This document shows, piece after piece, positions 1-6,042 of a stretch of 8,362 nt of DNA. The DNA lies in NCBI GenBank assembly GCA_030643345.1, contig DAOWMA010000071.1:1-8362 (forward strand), given 5' to 3'. The position numbers and the translations under genes are program-made. Under the pieces are notes generated by a model. It searched no databases. It was given only the letters and a program-made list of their open reading frames with translations, and was not told the DNA's origin. Position 1 is the stretch's first letter; every line of letters starts with the position of its first letter. The stretch comes from Spirochaetaceae bacterium (GTDB lineage Bacteria; Spirochaetota; Spirochaetia; B11-G9).

Positions 1-327
1 ACCCTTGTCAGCAGCCATTACATAAGCGAAGGTAGCCAATGAAGCCATCTGGGCAGAAGGTGGGGTACTCTTTAAAGCCTCAATAACGCCGGCATACTCG
101 GTTGCTACAGTAGTATTGAAATAGTATCCGGTCTTGTCATGAAGCATGTCTGCAACTGCCTGAGCACCTGCTGTAACTCTCTCCATTTCTCCTGAAGGAA
201 CAAAGGCCCATACAATTGGGTTTTCTTCGGTTCCCAGTTCTGCCTCTTTTGCACCAGCAGCAAAAAGCATACCAGTCAGCACAACTCCCAGAACGAGTCC
301 AATTAACAATGTTTTTGGTAATTTCAT
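1..327 (-). CDS. PhnD-type phosphate/phosphite/phosphonate ABC transporter substrate-binding protein (N-terminal 109 codons, runs off left edge)
   Basis: This is the periplasmic binding component of an ABC importer for phosphonate, phosphite or phosphate. I read it directly on the minus strand from ATG 327-325, with an AAGGAG ribosome site at 334-339. Residues 1 to about 24 form a signal peptide (KLPK, then a long Leu/Val/Gly stretch ending LFAAG). There is no cysteine, so it is a type I signal rather than a lipoprotein signal. The mature end begins GAKEAE, as in many spirochaete binding proteins. The segment TEYAGVIEALKS followed by FAYVMAADKG matches the family pattern in which 'YaavieAl' precedes 'sYvlA', and that places it in the PhnD family. 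The ligand cannot be decided from 109 residues. The rest of the transporter should lie to the left. It has its own promoter and a possible operator (see 357-385 and 388-420). Confidence 0.82.
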   Translation of the reverse strand, partial: MKLPKTLLIGLVLGVVLTGMLFAAGAKEAELGTEENPIVWAFVPSGEMERVTAGAQAVADMLHDKTGYYFNTTVATEYAGVIEALKSTPPSAQMASLATFAYVMAADKG

Positions 328-356
328 TTACTTCTCCTTATTATCAAACTACTATT

Positions 357-385
357 AGTATAAGGTGTGAATACCAATACTGCAA
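357..385 (-). promoter_or_regulatory. Sigma70-type promoter of the PhnD-type gene
   Basis: On the minus strand there is a -35 box TTGCAG (380-385), a 17-bp spacer, and a -10 box TATACT (357-362; 5 of 6 consensus positions). The predicted transcript starts near 350 and gives a leader of about 23 nt that contains the AAGGAG site. The -35 box is weak (3 of 6), as expected of a promoter that needs an activator. Confidence 0.5.
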
Positions 386-387
386 CA

Positions 388-420
388 AATTTTGTTAAAA
401 TTTTATCAAAATTCTACTAT
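388..420 (-). promoter_or_regulatory. 11-bp-phased AT-rich direct repeats, candidate Pho-box-like operator
   Basis: On the minus strand the units TTGATAAAATT (399-409) and TTAACAAAATT (388-398) are adjacent 11-mers with 9 of 11 identical positions. A weaker third unit, ATAGTAGAATT (410-420), precedes them in the same phase. The block ends 2 bp upstream of the -35 box. The same bases also form a near-perfect palindrome at 388-413 (12 of 13 pairs). Established knowledge: PhoB and PhoP bind tandem units repeated every 11 bp, and the Bacillus PhoP unit resembles TTAACA. Inference: this may be the phosphate-starvation control site of the downstream binding-protein gene. The alternative is a palindromic repressor site. 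Confidence 0.35.
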
Positions 421-490
421 TGCATAGCAATTTACCGGATAAAGAACAGTTCGAATCCAATTCATTCTATCGAAGGAGAAGTGGTGCAGC

Positions 491-1036
491 TTATTTATCT
501 TTATCAAACAGAATAGAAAACCGACCAGTAAGATAAATAATATATGGGAATCCGTTTGAACCAAGATCACTACCTGTAAAACCCATAGCACCAATACCCA
601 GTCTGAAAGTATCTCCAAATTTGTATGCAACATGCATATCAGGAATAAATAAGTTTGCTGTATCCATATTATTATACAGTCCAAACATCATAAATCCACC
701 ACCACCTATTCCAGCATTGATAACAATTGGTGATAAATCCAGCTCTGTGTAAACATGGGGCCATGCAATGCTTTCGAGGATGAGTGAGAAAACTCTTATA
801 CCACCTCCTACTTTTACCGGACCAAGGCTTGTCTGGTATGCAAACAGAGCTTCAGGAACAGGGAATGTGCCAAACTCCAATACATCTATAGATTCATTTG
901 ATGATCCGCCATCCAGATCCGATACAGATACACCTATTTTGACTGGTACATCAATCGCCAGATCCAGTCTTAATTGAGCAAAAGCTCCAGGAATAATCAG
1001 TAAAATAATAATTCCAACAAAGATAATTTTTTTCAT
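491..1036 (-). CDS. Secreted Gly/aromatic-rich envelope protein of unknown function (181 aa)
   Basis: I do not recognise a named family. The protein starts with a clear type I signal peptide: MKK, a long Ile/Leu core, then PGAFA before QLRLD, with likely cleavage after residue 20. There is no cysteine at the junction, so it is not a lipoprotein. The mature part (about 161 residues) alternates short hydrophobic and polar stretches with many Gly and aromatic residues, for example around GIGGGGFMMFG and GRFSILF near the end. That suits a small outer-membrane beta-barrel or a beta-rich periplasmic protein. The start at 1036 is supported by GGAGG at 1043-1047 with a 6-nt spacer and by a strong promoter just upstream. 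The next gene on this strand (PhnD-type) begins 163 bp further on and has its own promoter, so they are probably separate transcripts. Confidence 0.72.
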   Translation of the reverse strand: MKKIIFVGIIILLIIPGAFAQLRLDLAIDVPVKIGVSVSDLDGGSSNESIDVLEFGTFPVPEALFAYQTSLGPVKVGGGIRVFSLILESIAWPHVYTELDLSPIVINAGIGGGGFMMFGLYNNMDTANLFIPDMHVAYKFGDTFRLGIGAMGFTGSDLGSNGFPYIIYLTGRFSILFDKDK

Positions 1037-1060
1037 AACAATCCTCCAGAATAGAACATC

Positions 1061-1111
1061 TTTAATTAATTATACTCCATATTACAGATATTTTCACTAT
1101 AATTAATTAAA
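1061..1111. repeat. Perfect 14-bp inverted repeat enclosing the promoter
   Basis: TTTAATTAATTATA at 1061-1074 is matched exactly by its reverse complement at 1098-1111, with 23 bp between. Arm centres are 37 bp apart, about 3.5 helical turns. Each arm itself contains the short palindrome TAATTAATTA, so each could be a dimer site. One arm covers the -10 box and the other sits directly upstream of the -35 box, the layout of a two-operator repression site. The right arm also offers TATAAT on the plus strand, but the bases at -35 there (CTCCAT) are poor, so a divergent promoter is unlikely. Confidence 0.6.
1069..1097 (-). promoter_or_regulatory. Strong sigma70-type promoter of the secreted-protein gene
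   Basis: On the minus strand there is a -35 box GTGAAA (1092-1097; 4 of 6), a spacer of exactly 17 bp, and a perfect -10 box TATAAT (1069-1074). The predicted start near 1062 gives a leader of about 26 nt that contains the GGAGG site. The -10 box lies inside one arm of the inverted repeat described separately. Confidence 0.62.
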
Positions 1112-1427
1112 TAGTGCTTATCTTCTGTTTATTAGCTTTAATGGCCTTCTCTTTTTATCATTTTAACTGCATGAATCATCACAGGAGCCTAATGGGAGCA
1201 TGAATCTGAAGGATGATTCCTGAGAAATTTAATCAATCTCTATCTTAGGGATTGTGCAGCAAAGCATAAAAAACTTAACATGGAATGGATGTCCTGAATT
1301 TTACACTGGTTTTTTTCTTTTCCAGTATATAAAAGTATTGTATTAGTAGAAAGGAAGAATATGCTGTTATCCAGAGAGTTTGTATATAGTGAAAACTGAT
1401 ATTCTGAAGTAGAATTATGGAGATAGA
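1112..1427. other. Intergenic stretch without a recognisable gene
   Basis: No open frame with a plausible start and ribosome site is seen on either strand. Small structures only: GAATCATC (1173-1180) is inverted at 1212-1219, GCATGAATC is repeated directly at 1169-1177 and 1198-1206, and ACTGG/CCAGT (1305-1309, 1322-1326) enclose a T-rich loop. The promoter of the downstream glycosylase gene must lie here. TTTACA at 1300-1305 followed by TATATA at 1326-1331 is a possibility, but its 20-bp spacer is too long for confidence. Confidence 0.5.
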
Positions 1428-1919
1428 ATGGATAGTATCAAATCTTTTGAGCCAGTTATTGATGGACAATCTAAAATAATTATTTTAGGAACTATACCTG
1501 GAGTACAATCATTAGAAAAGCAACAGTATTATGCAAATGTTCGTAATCAATTCTGGGAAATAATATTTGCTCTTTTTGGAGAAATCCCTTGTACAGGTTA
1601 TACAGATAAAAAATTATTTCTTTTACATAATAATATTGCATTATGGGATGTAATTGATAATTGCCATCGGATTGGAAGTTTAGATTCAGATATAAAAAAT
1701 GAAAAAGCCAACGATTTAAATACTTTATTTGAGAATTATCCAAATATTAAAGCAGTAGTTTTTAATGGACAAAAGGCTTTTAAAATATTCAAGAAGGAAA
1801 TTGGACTGAAAGTTGTAGATAAGAGATTCATTACTTTACCTTCCACAAGTCCTGCTTATACAATATCCTTAGATAAGAAAATTGAATCCTGGAAAGGAAT
1901 TTTAAATGATCTATTGTAA
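1428..1919 (+). CDS. Family 6 uracil-DNA-glycosylase superfamily protein (hypoxanthine/deoxyinosine-DNA glycosylase)
   Basis: This enzyme is predicted to excise deaminated bases, mainly hypoxanthine from deaminated adenine, as the first step of base excision repair. The family hallmarks are in order: ILGTIPG (residues 19-25), QQYYANVRNQFW (32-43), ALWDVID and GSLDSDI (about 71-89), VVFNGQKAF (110-118) and LPSTSPA (137-143). The asparagine at 40 in RNQFW is probably the catalytic Asn known to be essential in this family, although I could not align it formally. The length of 163 aa is normal and the gene looks intact. GGAG at 1419-1422, 5 nt before the ATG, supports the start. Base composition is striking: about 29% GC over three sampled lines, against about 43% in two sampled lines of the next gene, with A/T-ending codons throughout. 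That suggests recent transfer. It stands alone, with 80 bp before the following gene. Confidence 0.86.
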   Translation: MDSIKSFEPVIDGQSKIIILGTIPGVQSLEKQQYYANVRNQFWEIIFALFGEIPCTGYTDKKLFLLHNNIALWDVIDNCHRIGSLDSDIKNEKANDLNTLFENYPNIKAVVFNGQKAFKIFKKEIGLKVVDKRFITLPSTSPAYTISLDKKIESWKGILNDLL

Positions 1920-1999
1920 CAGAAAATTTATTAAATTATTTTAAACATAGAAATGAAAGTTGATAAATAAGGACAACCTCATTATTGGGAGACTAAAGA

Positions 2000-3889
2000 A
2001 TGCTTAAAAATAATCATGAACAGAAATTTGCAGAATTAGCGGAGCTGATGGCTGTTTTGGAACTCCCTGCCGGAACTACCTGTTATCTTGCCGATATTCA
2101 TGGACAGGGTAACAAATTTTTTCATATCATCAATAACAAAGCGGGGACCGTAAAACGAAAAATTAATGAAGTTCTGCCTGATATTGATTCTAAGTTTTCA
2201 CTGGAACTGCTTAAGCTATGCTACTATCCTGAACAATTTCTGGAAAAGAAAGATATACGGAACAGTTTTGATTTAGTGAAAACTTCTGAATATATCATCA
2301 GCCTTTCCAAGCTTGTTTCCCATACTGGTTCTAAATTAACACGTAAAGATTTTGATAATTCTGTTGCCAGGACTGCTTTTCCGGCAATAATTAATGAACT
2401 TGTCAGCAATTCGAATCAGGATAAAATAGGCAGCAGGACCGGACCTTATCAGAGGGTTTTAATTCAGAGTTTGTATAAAAATGGTATTCATCTTCAGGTT
2501 ATTCTGGATTTGACAATTATGTTTCGAATTCAGCTTGTGCACAAATATATTATCAATGGGGATATCCCCGACCGGGGACGGGATACAGCGGCTATTTTGG
2601 ATTTTTTAGTAGATTCACCTGAGATAGAGATAAACTGGGGCAACCATGATCTTCTCTGGATGGGTGCAGCTGCTGGAAGCAGAGAGTTAATCTGTGATCT
2701 TGTCAGGATCCAGCTGCGTTATGGCTATAGTGCTTTGCTTGAAGAGGATTATGGAATATCTCTTAAAAACTTAAAAGAATTTGCAGAGACAAGCTATACT
2801 GCAGCTCCGGCACCGGGTTTTTATCCGGGACCAGATGTTATTGACAGCCGTTACTCAGCGGAAGAGCTGGCAAAAATGCAAAAAGCTGTTGCCGTAATTC
2901 TCTGGAAACTGGAGGCTTTCAGAAATGAAGAACTTAAAATTGAAGCACCTCTGAGATCGCTTTTTATTAATGGAAAAGGAGATCTGTGCTGTACCTTAAA
3001 TAATAAGGTACACCGACTTCTGGATCAGAATTTCCCATCTGTAGATCCTGAAGTTCCAGCTGGACTCTCTTCTGCAGAGGAAAACCTATTATCTGACCTT
3101 GTTTATCAGTTTAAGAACAATGTAAGGCTGCAGCGTCAGATGAAGCATCTTGCTCATGCCGGGGCACTCTACAGGATCCAGGATCGGATTCTGAGTTTTC
3201 ACGCAATTATTCCTGTAGATAAGAATGGGCAACTTACTCCAGTGAATATTCTTGGCAGGGAATACAAGGGACGTGCTCTATTTGATACGCTGACCAGTAT
3301 CTATAAATCGTCATTTGAAATGGAGGATCCCCCTCAGGCCTTTCTCGACCTCTTCTATCAGGGATGGAAAGGAAGGAACTCGTGGACATTCGGGAAAATG
3401 TCCATGCAGACTTTTGCAAGACTAATTATAGAGGATGTCAGTACTCACAAAGAGAAGAAAGCCCCCTATTACACACTTTTGAATGATACTGAAAAAGGGA
3501 AAAGGATGGTAACAGATATTCTGCAGGATTTTACTGATGATCGGTATTCCTCTCCTTTAAAAATTTACAATGGTCACATACCTGTTCGGATTAACAGGGA
3601 TGAGGACCCTGTCAAAGCAGGAGGCCTGGTTATATGTGGTGATGGTGGTTTTTCAGAAGCCTATGGTGATGTTGGATTTGTGATGGTAGCGACATCGAGA
3701 CGGCTTTTTTTGAATAAGCTGGGCAAAGGGGTCTCTGTTGATGATGTTCTTAATGGTGGAGCAGACATTCTTCCTGTTACAATCTGGGAGGAAAAGTATC
3801 CGGATCGGTTACGCCTAAAAGACTGCAATATTGGGGCGGAGATCAGAGAGAAAATAACTAGAATAACTCCCCCCCTGGATATAAGTTAG
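2000..3889 (+). CDS. fbp: Class III fructose-1,6-bisphosphatase
   Basis: This cytosolic gluconeogenic enzyme hydrolyses fructose 1,6-bisphosphate to fructose 6-phosphate. It belongs to the metallophosphatase-type class III family (Bacillus Fbp). Motifs seen: ADIHGQ (residues 31-36), NGDIPDRG (186-193), NWGNHDLLWMGAAAGS (212-227), SFHAIIP (399-405), THKEKKAPYY (482-491), YNGHIPV (523-529) and GDGGFSEAY (547-555). These supply the expected metal-binding Asp, His and Asn residues. It has 629 aa, against about 670 in Bacillus subtilis; the roughly 40-residue leader before the first domain is missing. Several motif neighbours deviate: GDIPDRG for GDIYDRG, and FHAIIP for IHGCIP. It is therefore a divergent but probably active member. 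GGGAG (1987-1991), 8 nt before the ATG, supports the start. Its 3' end overlaps the convergent acyltransferase gene by 32 bp. No hairpin terminator is visible between them. Confidence 0.93.
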   Translation: MLKNNHEQKFAELAELMAVLELPAGTTCYLADIHGQGNKFFHIINNKAGTVKRKINEVLPDIDSKFSLELLKLCYYPEQFLEKKDIRNSFDLVKTSEYIISLSKLVSHTGSKLTRKDFDNSVARTAFPAIINELVSNSNQDKIGSRTGPYQRVLIQSLYKNGIHLQVILDLTIMFRIQLVHKYIINGDIPDRGRDTAAILDFLVDSPEIEINWGNHDLLWMGAAAGSRELICDLVRIQLRYGYSALLEEDYGISLKNLKEFAETSYTAAPAPGFYPGPDVIDSRYSAEELAKMQKAVAVILWKLEAFRNEELKIEAPLRSLFINGKGDLCCTLNNKVHRLLDQNFPSVDPEVPAGLSSAEENLLSDLVYQFKNNVRLQRQMKHLAHAGALYRIQDRILSFHAIIPVDKNGQLTPVNILGREYKGRALFDTLTSIYKSSFEMEDPPQAFLDLFYQGWKGRNSWTFGKMSMQTFARLIIEDVSTHKEKKAPYYTLLNDTEKGKRMVTDILQDFTDDRYSSPLKIYNGHIPVRINRDEDPVKAGGLVICGDGGFSEAYGDVGFVMVATSRRLFLNKLGKGVSVDDVLNGGADILPVTIWEEKYPDRLRLKDCNIGAEIREKITRITPPLDIS

Positions 3890-5111
3890 TTATATTGATA
3901 TTGTCCAGCATTTCCTGTATCGCACTCTCTCCAAAATTGGTTGTTTCGATGAGTAAATCATTCCTTGACATTTTGCCTGATGGATCAATTTCAGAAAGAC
4001 TGAAAGCCTCCCCAAATTGAACTATTCCCTTTCGCATGCAGTATGGGGGAATAGCTTCGGATTGTTTATCTTCCATAAGTCTCTCAACTATTTCTCCACA
4101 TCGATCCAGAGTAGGATTTTTTTTAAGATAATCAGGAGGATAGCTCAGAATTCTCATAGCAAGCATTATTTTCTGTGCTCTTACCCGTGAGACAGCCCAT
4201 AATTTGCTGTTATTATTTGGTGCAAGCATAACCTTATGAATTTCACCTCTGATAAATACAATTCTTTCATTTAAGGTTTTCTCTGATTCAGGAAGAATAC
4301 CCATCTCCTTTTCAAGGGAATCTACTATCATCTCACCTGAATACTTCTGCCGTTTCTCTGTTGTTTTCCCCTTTGAAGGGGTAAACCCGAAGGATTTTAA
4401 ACCTTTTTCCATTAAGGCCATAGCGGTTTGTTCAATGAATTCCTCTATTTTCAACTCATTGTCAGGAGCAATATCAAGAGACTTATTGAGACCCTCAAGC
4501 ATGTTTAGAATTTTATCCCTGCAGTTTTCTCTGTGGGTCAGTTTAATTGCAGTAGGAATAAGAAGGACCCTTTCTCCCTTCCCTCTGGCATCGAGTCTCT
4601 TTTGAGCAGATGCAGCAATAAATGCACTGCCGCTTTGAAAAGGTGTAATAAGATCATTTTGCAGATAGGGTCTCCCTTCTGAAAATATTGTCAGATGATA
4701 CTTTCCTTTTAAAAGAATGTTTACAGCCTCTTTTATAGGTTCAGAGTTGAAAGATTCTCTGTCTACAGAAAAAGAGCCTGCCTTCTGCATGACCCATTGG
4801 TTAAATTTACTTTGTCTGAAGAAAAGATCATAAGCAGCCATGAAATTTGTAGTTACTCCAGCCTGACTTAATGCTTCCGTAATTACCTGGCCGTCACTAT
4901 GGGTTGGATGGTTCGATAGGAAAATGAGTCTGTTCCTATTATCAGAGGCCAGCTTTCGGATATTATCCTCTCCTTCACATATAACAGACTTAACCATATG
5001 TACATGACCGGGCATGTAATAGTACCTATTATACACTCTTCCGAGTGCAAGGATAAATTTATTAGGTTTTGGAGGGAAATATACAAAGGGCCTGTCATAA
5101 AGGTTTAGCAT
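3858..5111 (-). CDS. PlsC-like lysophospholipid/glycerol-phosphate acyltransferase with C-terminal extension
   Basis: This is a predicted membrane-associated acyltransferase that moves a fatty acyl group to a glycerol-phosphate-type acceptor in phospholipid synthesis or remodelling. The four PlsC motifs are present. NHPTHSDG holds the catalytic HX4D pair (His68, Asp73). SFSVDRES (113-120) matches the phosphate-binding region. IFSEGRPY (142-149) matches the 'FPEG' block. VLLIPTAIK (182-190) is the final proline motif. No strong transmembrane helix is seen; a Leu/Phe/Tyr-rich segment near 13-33 may bind the membrane. At 417 aa it is longer than a typical PlsC (about 240), with roughly 200 extra C-terminal residues, charged and helical-looking, that I cannot assign. 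AAAGGAG (5117-5123), 5 nt before the ATG, fixes the start. The acceptor is unknown. It is convergent with fbp and divergent from the 5312 operon. Confidence 0.78.
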   Translation of the reverse strand: MLNLYDRPFVYFPPKPNKFILALGRVYNRYYYMPGHVHMVKSVICEGEDNIRKLASDNRNRLIFLSNHPTHSDGQVITEALSQAGVTTNFMAAYDLFFRQSKFNQWVMQKAGSFSVDRESFNSEPIKEAVNILLKGKYHLTIFSEGRPYLQNDLITPFQSGSAFIAASAQKRLDARGKGERVLLIPTAIKLTHRENCRDKILNMLEGLNKSLDIAPDNELKIEEFIEQTAMALMEKGLKSFGFTPSKGKTTEKRQKYSGEMIVDSLEKEMGILPESEKTLNERIVFIRGEIHKVMLAPNNNSKLWAVSRVRAQKIMLAMRILSYPPDYLKKNPTLDRCGEIVERLMEDKQSEAIPPYCMRKGIVQFGEAFSLSEIDPSGKMSRNDLLIETTNFGESAIQEMLDNINITNLYPGGELF

Positions 5112-5126
5112 AATAACTCCTTTGGT

Positions 5127-5206
5127 TGCTGAGATCGTTCCTCATCGCTTCGCTCTTCCGGTACGACTCATTGCCGAGCAGCAAACTTGTTTGCGACCAG
5201 GCTTAG
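5127..5206. repeat. GC-richer dyad-containing intergenic element, candidate dispersed repeat
   Basis: About 80 bp at roughly 54% GC sits between the acyltransferase ribosome site and a strongly AT-rich promoter region. It contains a perfect 6-bp hairpin, GCAAAC-TT-GTTTGC (5181-5194), and similar short blocks (CTCATCG at 5141, CTCATTG at 5167). It codes for nothing apparent. Composition and internal symmetry resemble REP/MITE-type repeats, but a second copy is not present in this window, so the repeat status is inference. It would be transcribed as the 5' leader of the acyltransferase mRNA if that promoter lies further upstream. Confidence 0.35.
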
Positions 5207-5311
5207 GTTGCAATTAAGGGAGTTTACATTACTTTACGAATTTTATCTATATATTGATTACACTGGCTGAATATTATGATATAAATTGATAATCAGGAGC
5301 AGTAAATAGGT

Positions 5312-5680
5312 ATGTCAACTAAAACAATTCTACCAGGGCCTGTTCTTATACTTCCATTAAGTATAATGCTCGTGGGTCAAATATTTGCAAAAATGTCTGG
5401 AAATTTTATTAGCTCTGAGGGAAGTATTATCAATGTCTATTCATTGATAAGTTATATATGTCTAATCAGCAGAGGGGTCCTCTGGATTTTTATAATACGT
5501 AGAATGCGCCTTGTTTTTGCTTATCCTGTTATGAGTCTGAACTATATTCTGGTACTGATTGTTTCCCATTTTTTCTTTCATGAGGAGATTGTAAGTGCAA
5601 ATTTAATTGGAGCAGGATTAATAACGGCAGGTGTAATTCTTATCGGCATTGGTGAGAGACAGACCAGGAAGGCAGCATGA
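5312..5680 (+). CDS. ArnE-like SMR-superfamily membrane protein (putative lipid-linked sugar flippase subunit 1)
   Basis: This four-helix inner-membrane protein has 122 aa, normal for the SMR/EamA half-size group. Helices lie at about residues 9-29, 42-62, 69-90 and 96-115. The first helix carries VGQIFAKMSG, in which Gln replaces the essential Glu14 of the drug exporter EmrE. ArnE proteins likewise have GQ at this place. FAYPVMSLNYILV, then FFHEEI and LIGAGLITAGVILIGIG, closely follow the ArnE pattern AYP-LSLNF-HE. I infer a partner in flipping a polyprenyl-phosphate-linked sugar, as ArnE/ArnF do for undecaprenyl-phosphate aminoarabinose. The start is the first possible in frame (TAA at 5303-5305). 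GGAG at 5296-5299 is unusually far away, at 12 nt. The gene opens the operon, and its stop overlaps the next start by 4 bp (ATGA). Confidence 0.72.
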   Translation: MSTKTILPGPVLILPLSIMLVGQIFAKMSGNFISSEGSIINVYSLISYICLISRGVLWIFIIRRMRLVFAYPVMSLNYILVLIVSHFFFHEEIVSANLIGAGLITAGVILIGIGERQTRKAA

Positions 5681-6042
5681 TCCACTCATACGTTAAACTC
5701 CTTGTAATGATAATACTTACTTCTTTGTCCCAGATCTTTATAAAGGCAGGGTCCGGTAAGATTGTAACCGGAAGGGGCACCGGTATGCTGATAAAAACTT
5801 TTCTTAATCCTTATCTTATTACCGGAACGGTCCTGGTTATGGCCGCTCCGTTCCTCTATTTTTCTGCCCTTTCCCGATTGGACTTAAATGCAGCTTTCAG
5901 TTTTAACGGTTTAGGGTACATCCTTGTAATAATTCTGGGTCGTTTTGTTTTAAAGGAAAAAATTACTGTCCTGCATATTGCCGGCGGTCTGTTTATTCTT
6001 ACAGGATTTGTAATCTGGAATACGGGGGCCGGCTTGTTTTGA
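5677..6042 (+). CDS. ArnF-like SMR-superfamily membrane protein (putative lipid-linked sugar flippase subunit 2)
   Basis: This second four-helix half-size transporter (121 aa) is paralogous in layout to the preceding one. Helices lie at about 4-22, 45-64, 70-92 and 97-117. The first helix has LTSLSQIFIKAGS, again with Gln rather than Glu. The third holds AAFSFNGLGYILVIILGRFVLKEKI, the same position as the AYP-SLNY-HE block of its neighbour. Adjacent, overlapping SMR genes usually encode a heterodimer, and here both lack the proton-coupling Glu, as in ArnE/ArnF. AGGAAGG (5666-5672), 4 nt before the ATG, supports the start. The end overlaps the TTG start of the glycosyltransferase. A drug-exporter role is possible but less likely given the neighbours. 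Confidence 0.7.
   Translation: MIHSYVKLLVMIILTSLSQIFIKAGSGKIVTGRGTGMLIKTFLNPYLITGTVLVMAAPFLYFSALSRLDLNAAFSFNGLGYILVIILGRFVLKEKITVLHIAGGLFILTGFVIWNTGAGLF

Noticed and set aside
216..398. Plus-strand frame of 60 codons
   Set aside because: It runs antisense through the signal-peptide end of the PhnD-type gene and its promoter, has no ribosome site, and its translation has no family character.
388..413. AT-rich palindrome as a rho-independent terminator of the secreted-protein gene
   Set aside because: The stem is almost entirely A/T, no T run follows on the minus strand, and its position against the -35 box fits an operator better.
406..684. Minus-strand frame of 92 codons overlapping the secreted-protein gene
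   Set aside because: Out-of-frame shadow of the secreted-protein gene; no ribosome site of its own.
768..977. Plus-strand frame of 69 codons
   Set aside because: Lies wholly antisense to the secreted 181-aa gene, which has a signal peptide, promoter and ribosome site.
1098..1103. Divergent plus-strand promoter from the TATAAT in the right arm
   Set aside because: The hexamer at the correct -35 distance (CTCCAT) matches consensus at only one position, and the next plus-strand gene is more than 300 bp away.
1199..1223. Tiny plus-strand frame (ATG with 7 codons) after GGGAG
   Set aside because: The ribosome site is too close to the ATG, and seven codons alone cannot be distinguished from chance.
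1305..1326. ACTGG/CCAGT hairpin with T-rich loop as a terminator
   Set aside because: Only 5 bp of stem with a 12-nt loop, and no T run after the stem on either strand.
1275..1469. Minus-strand frame of 64 codons
   Set aside because: AT-rich chance frame crossing the start of the glycosylase gene; low-complexity translation and no credible start signal.
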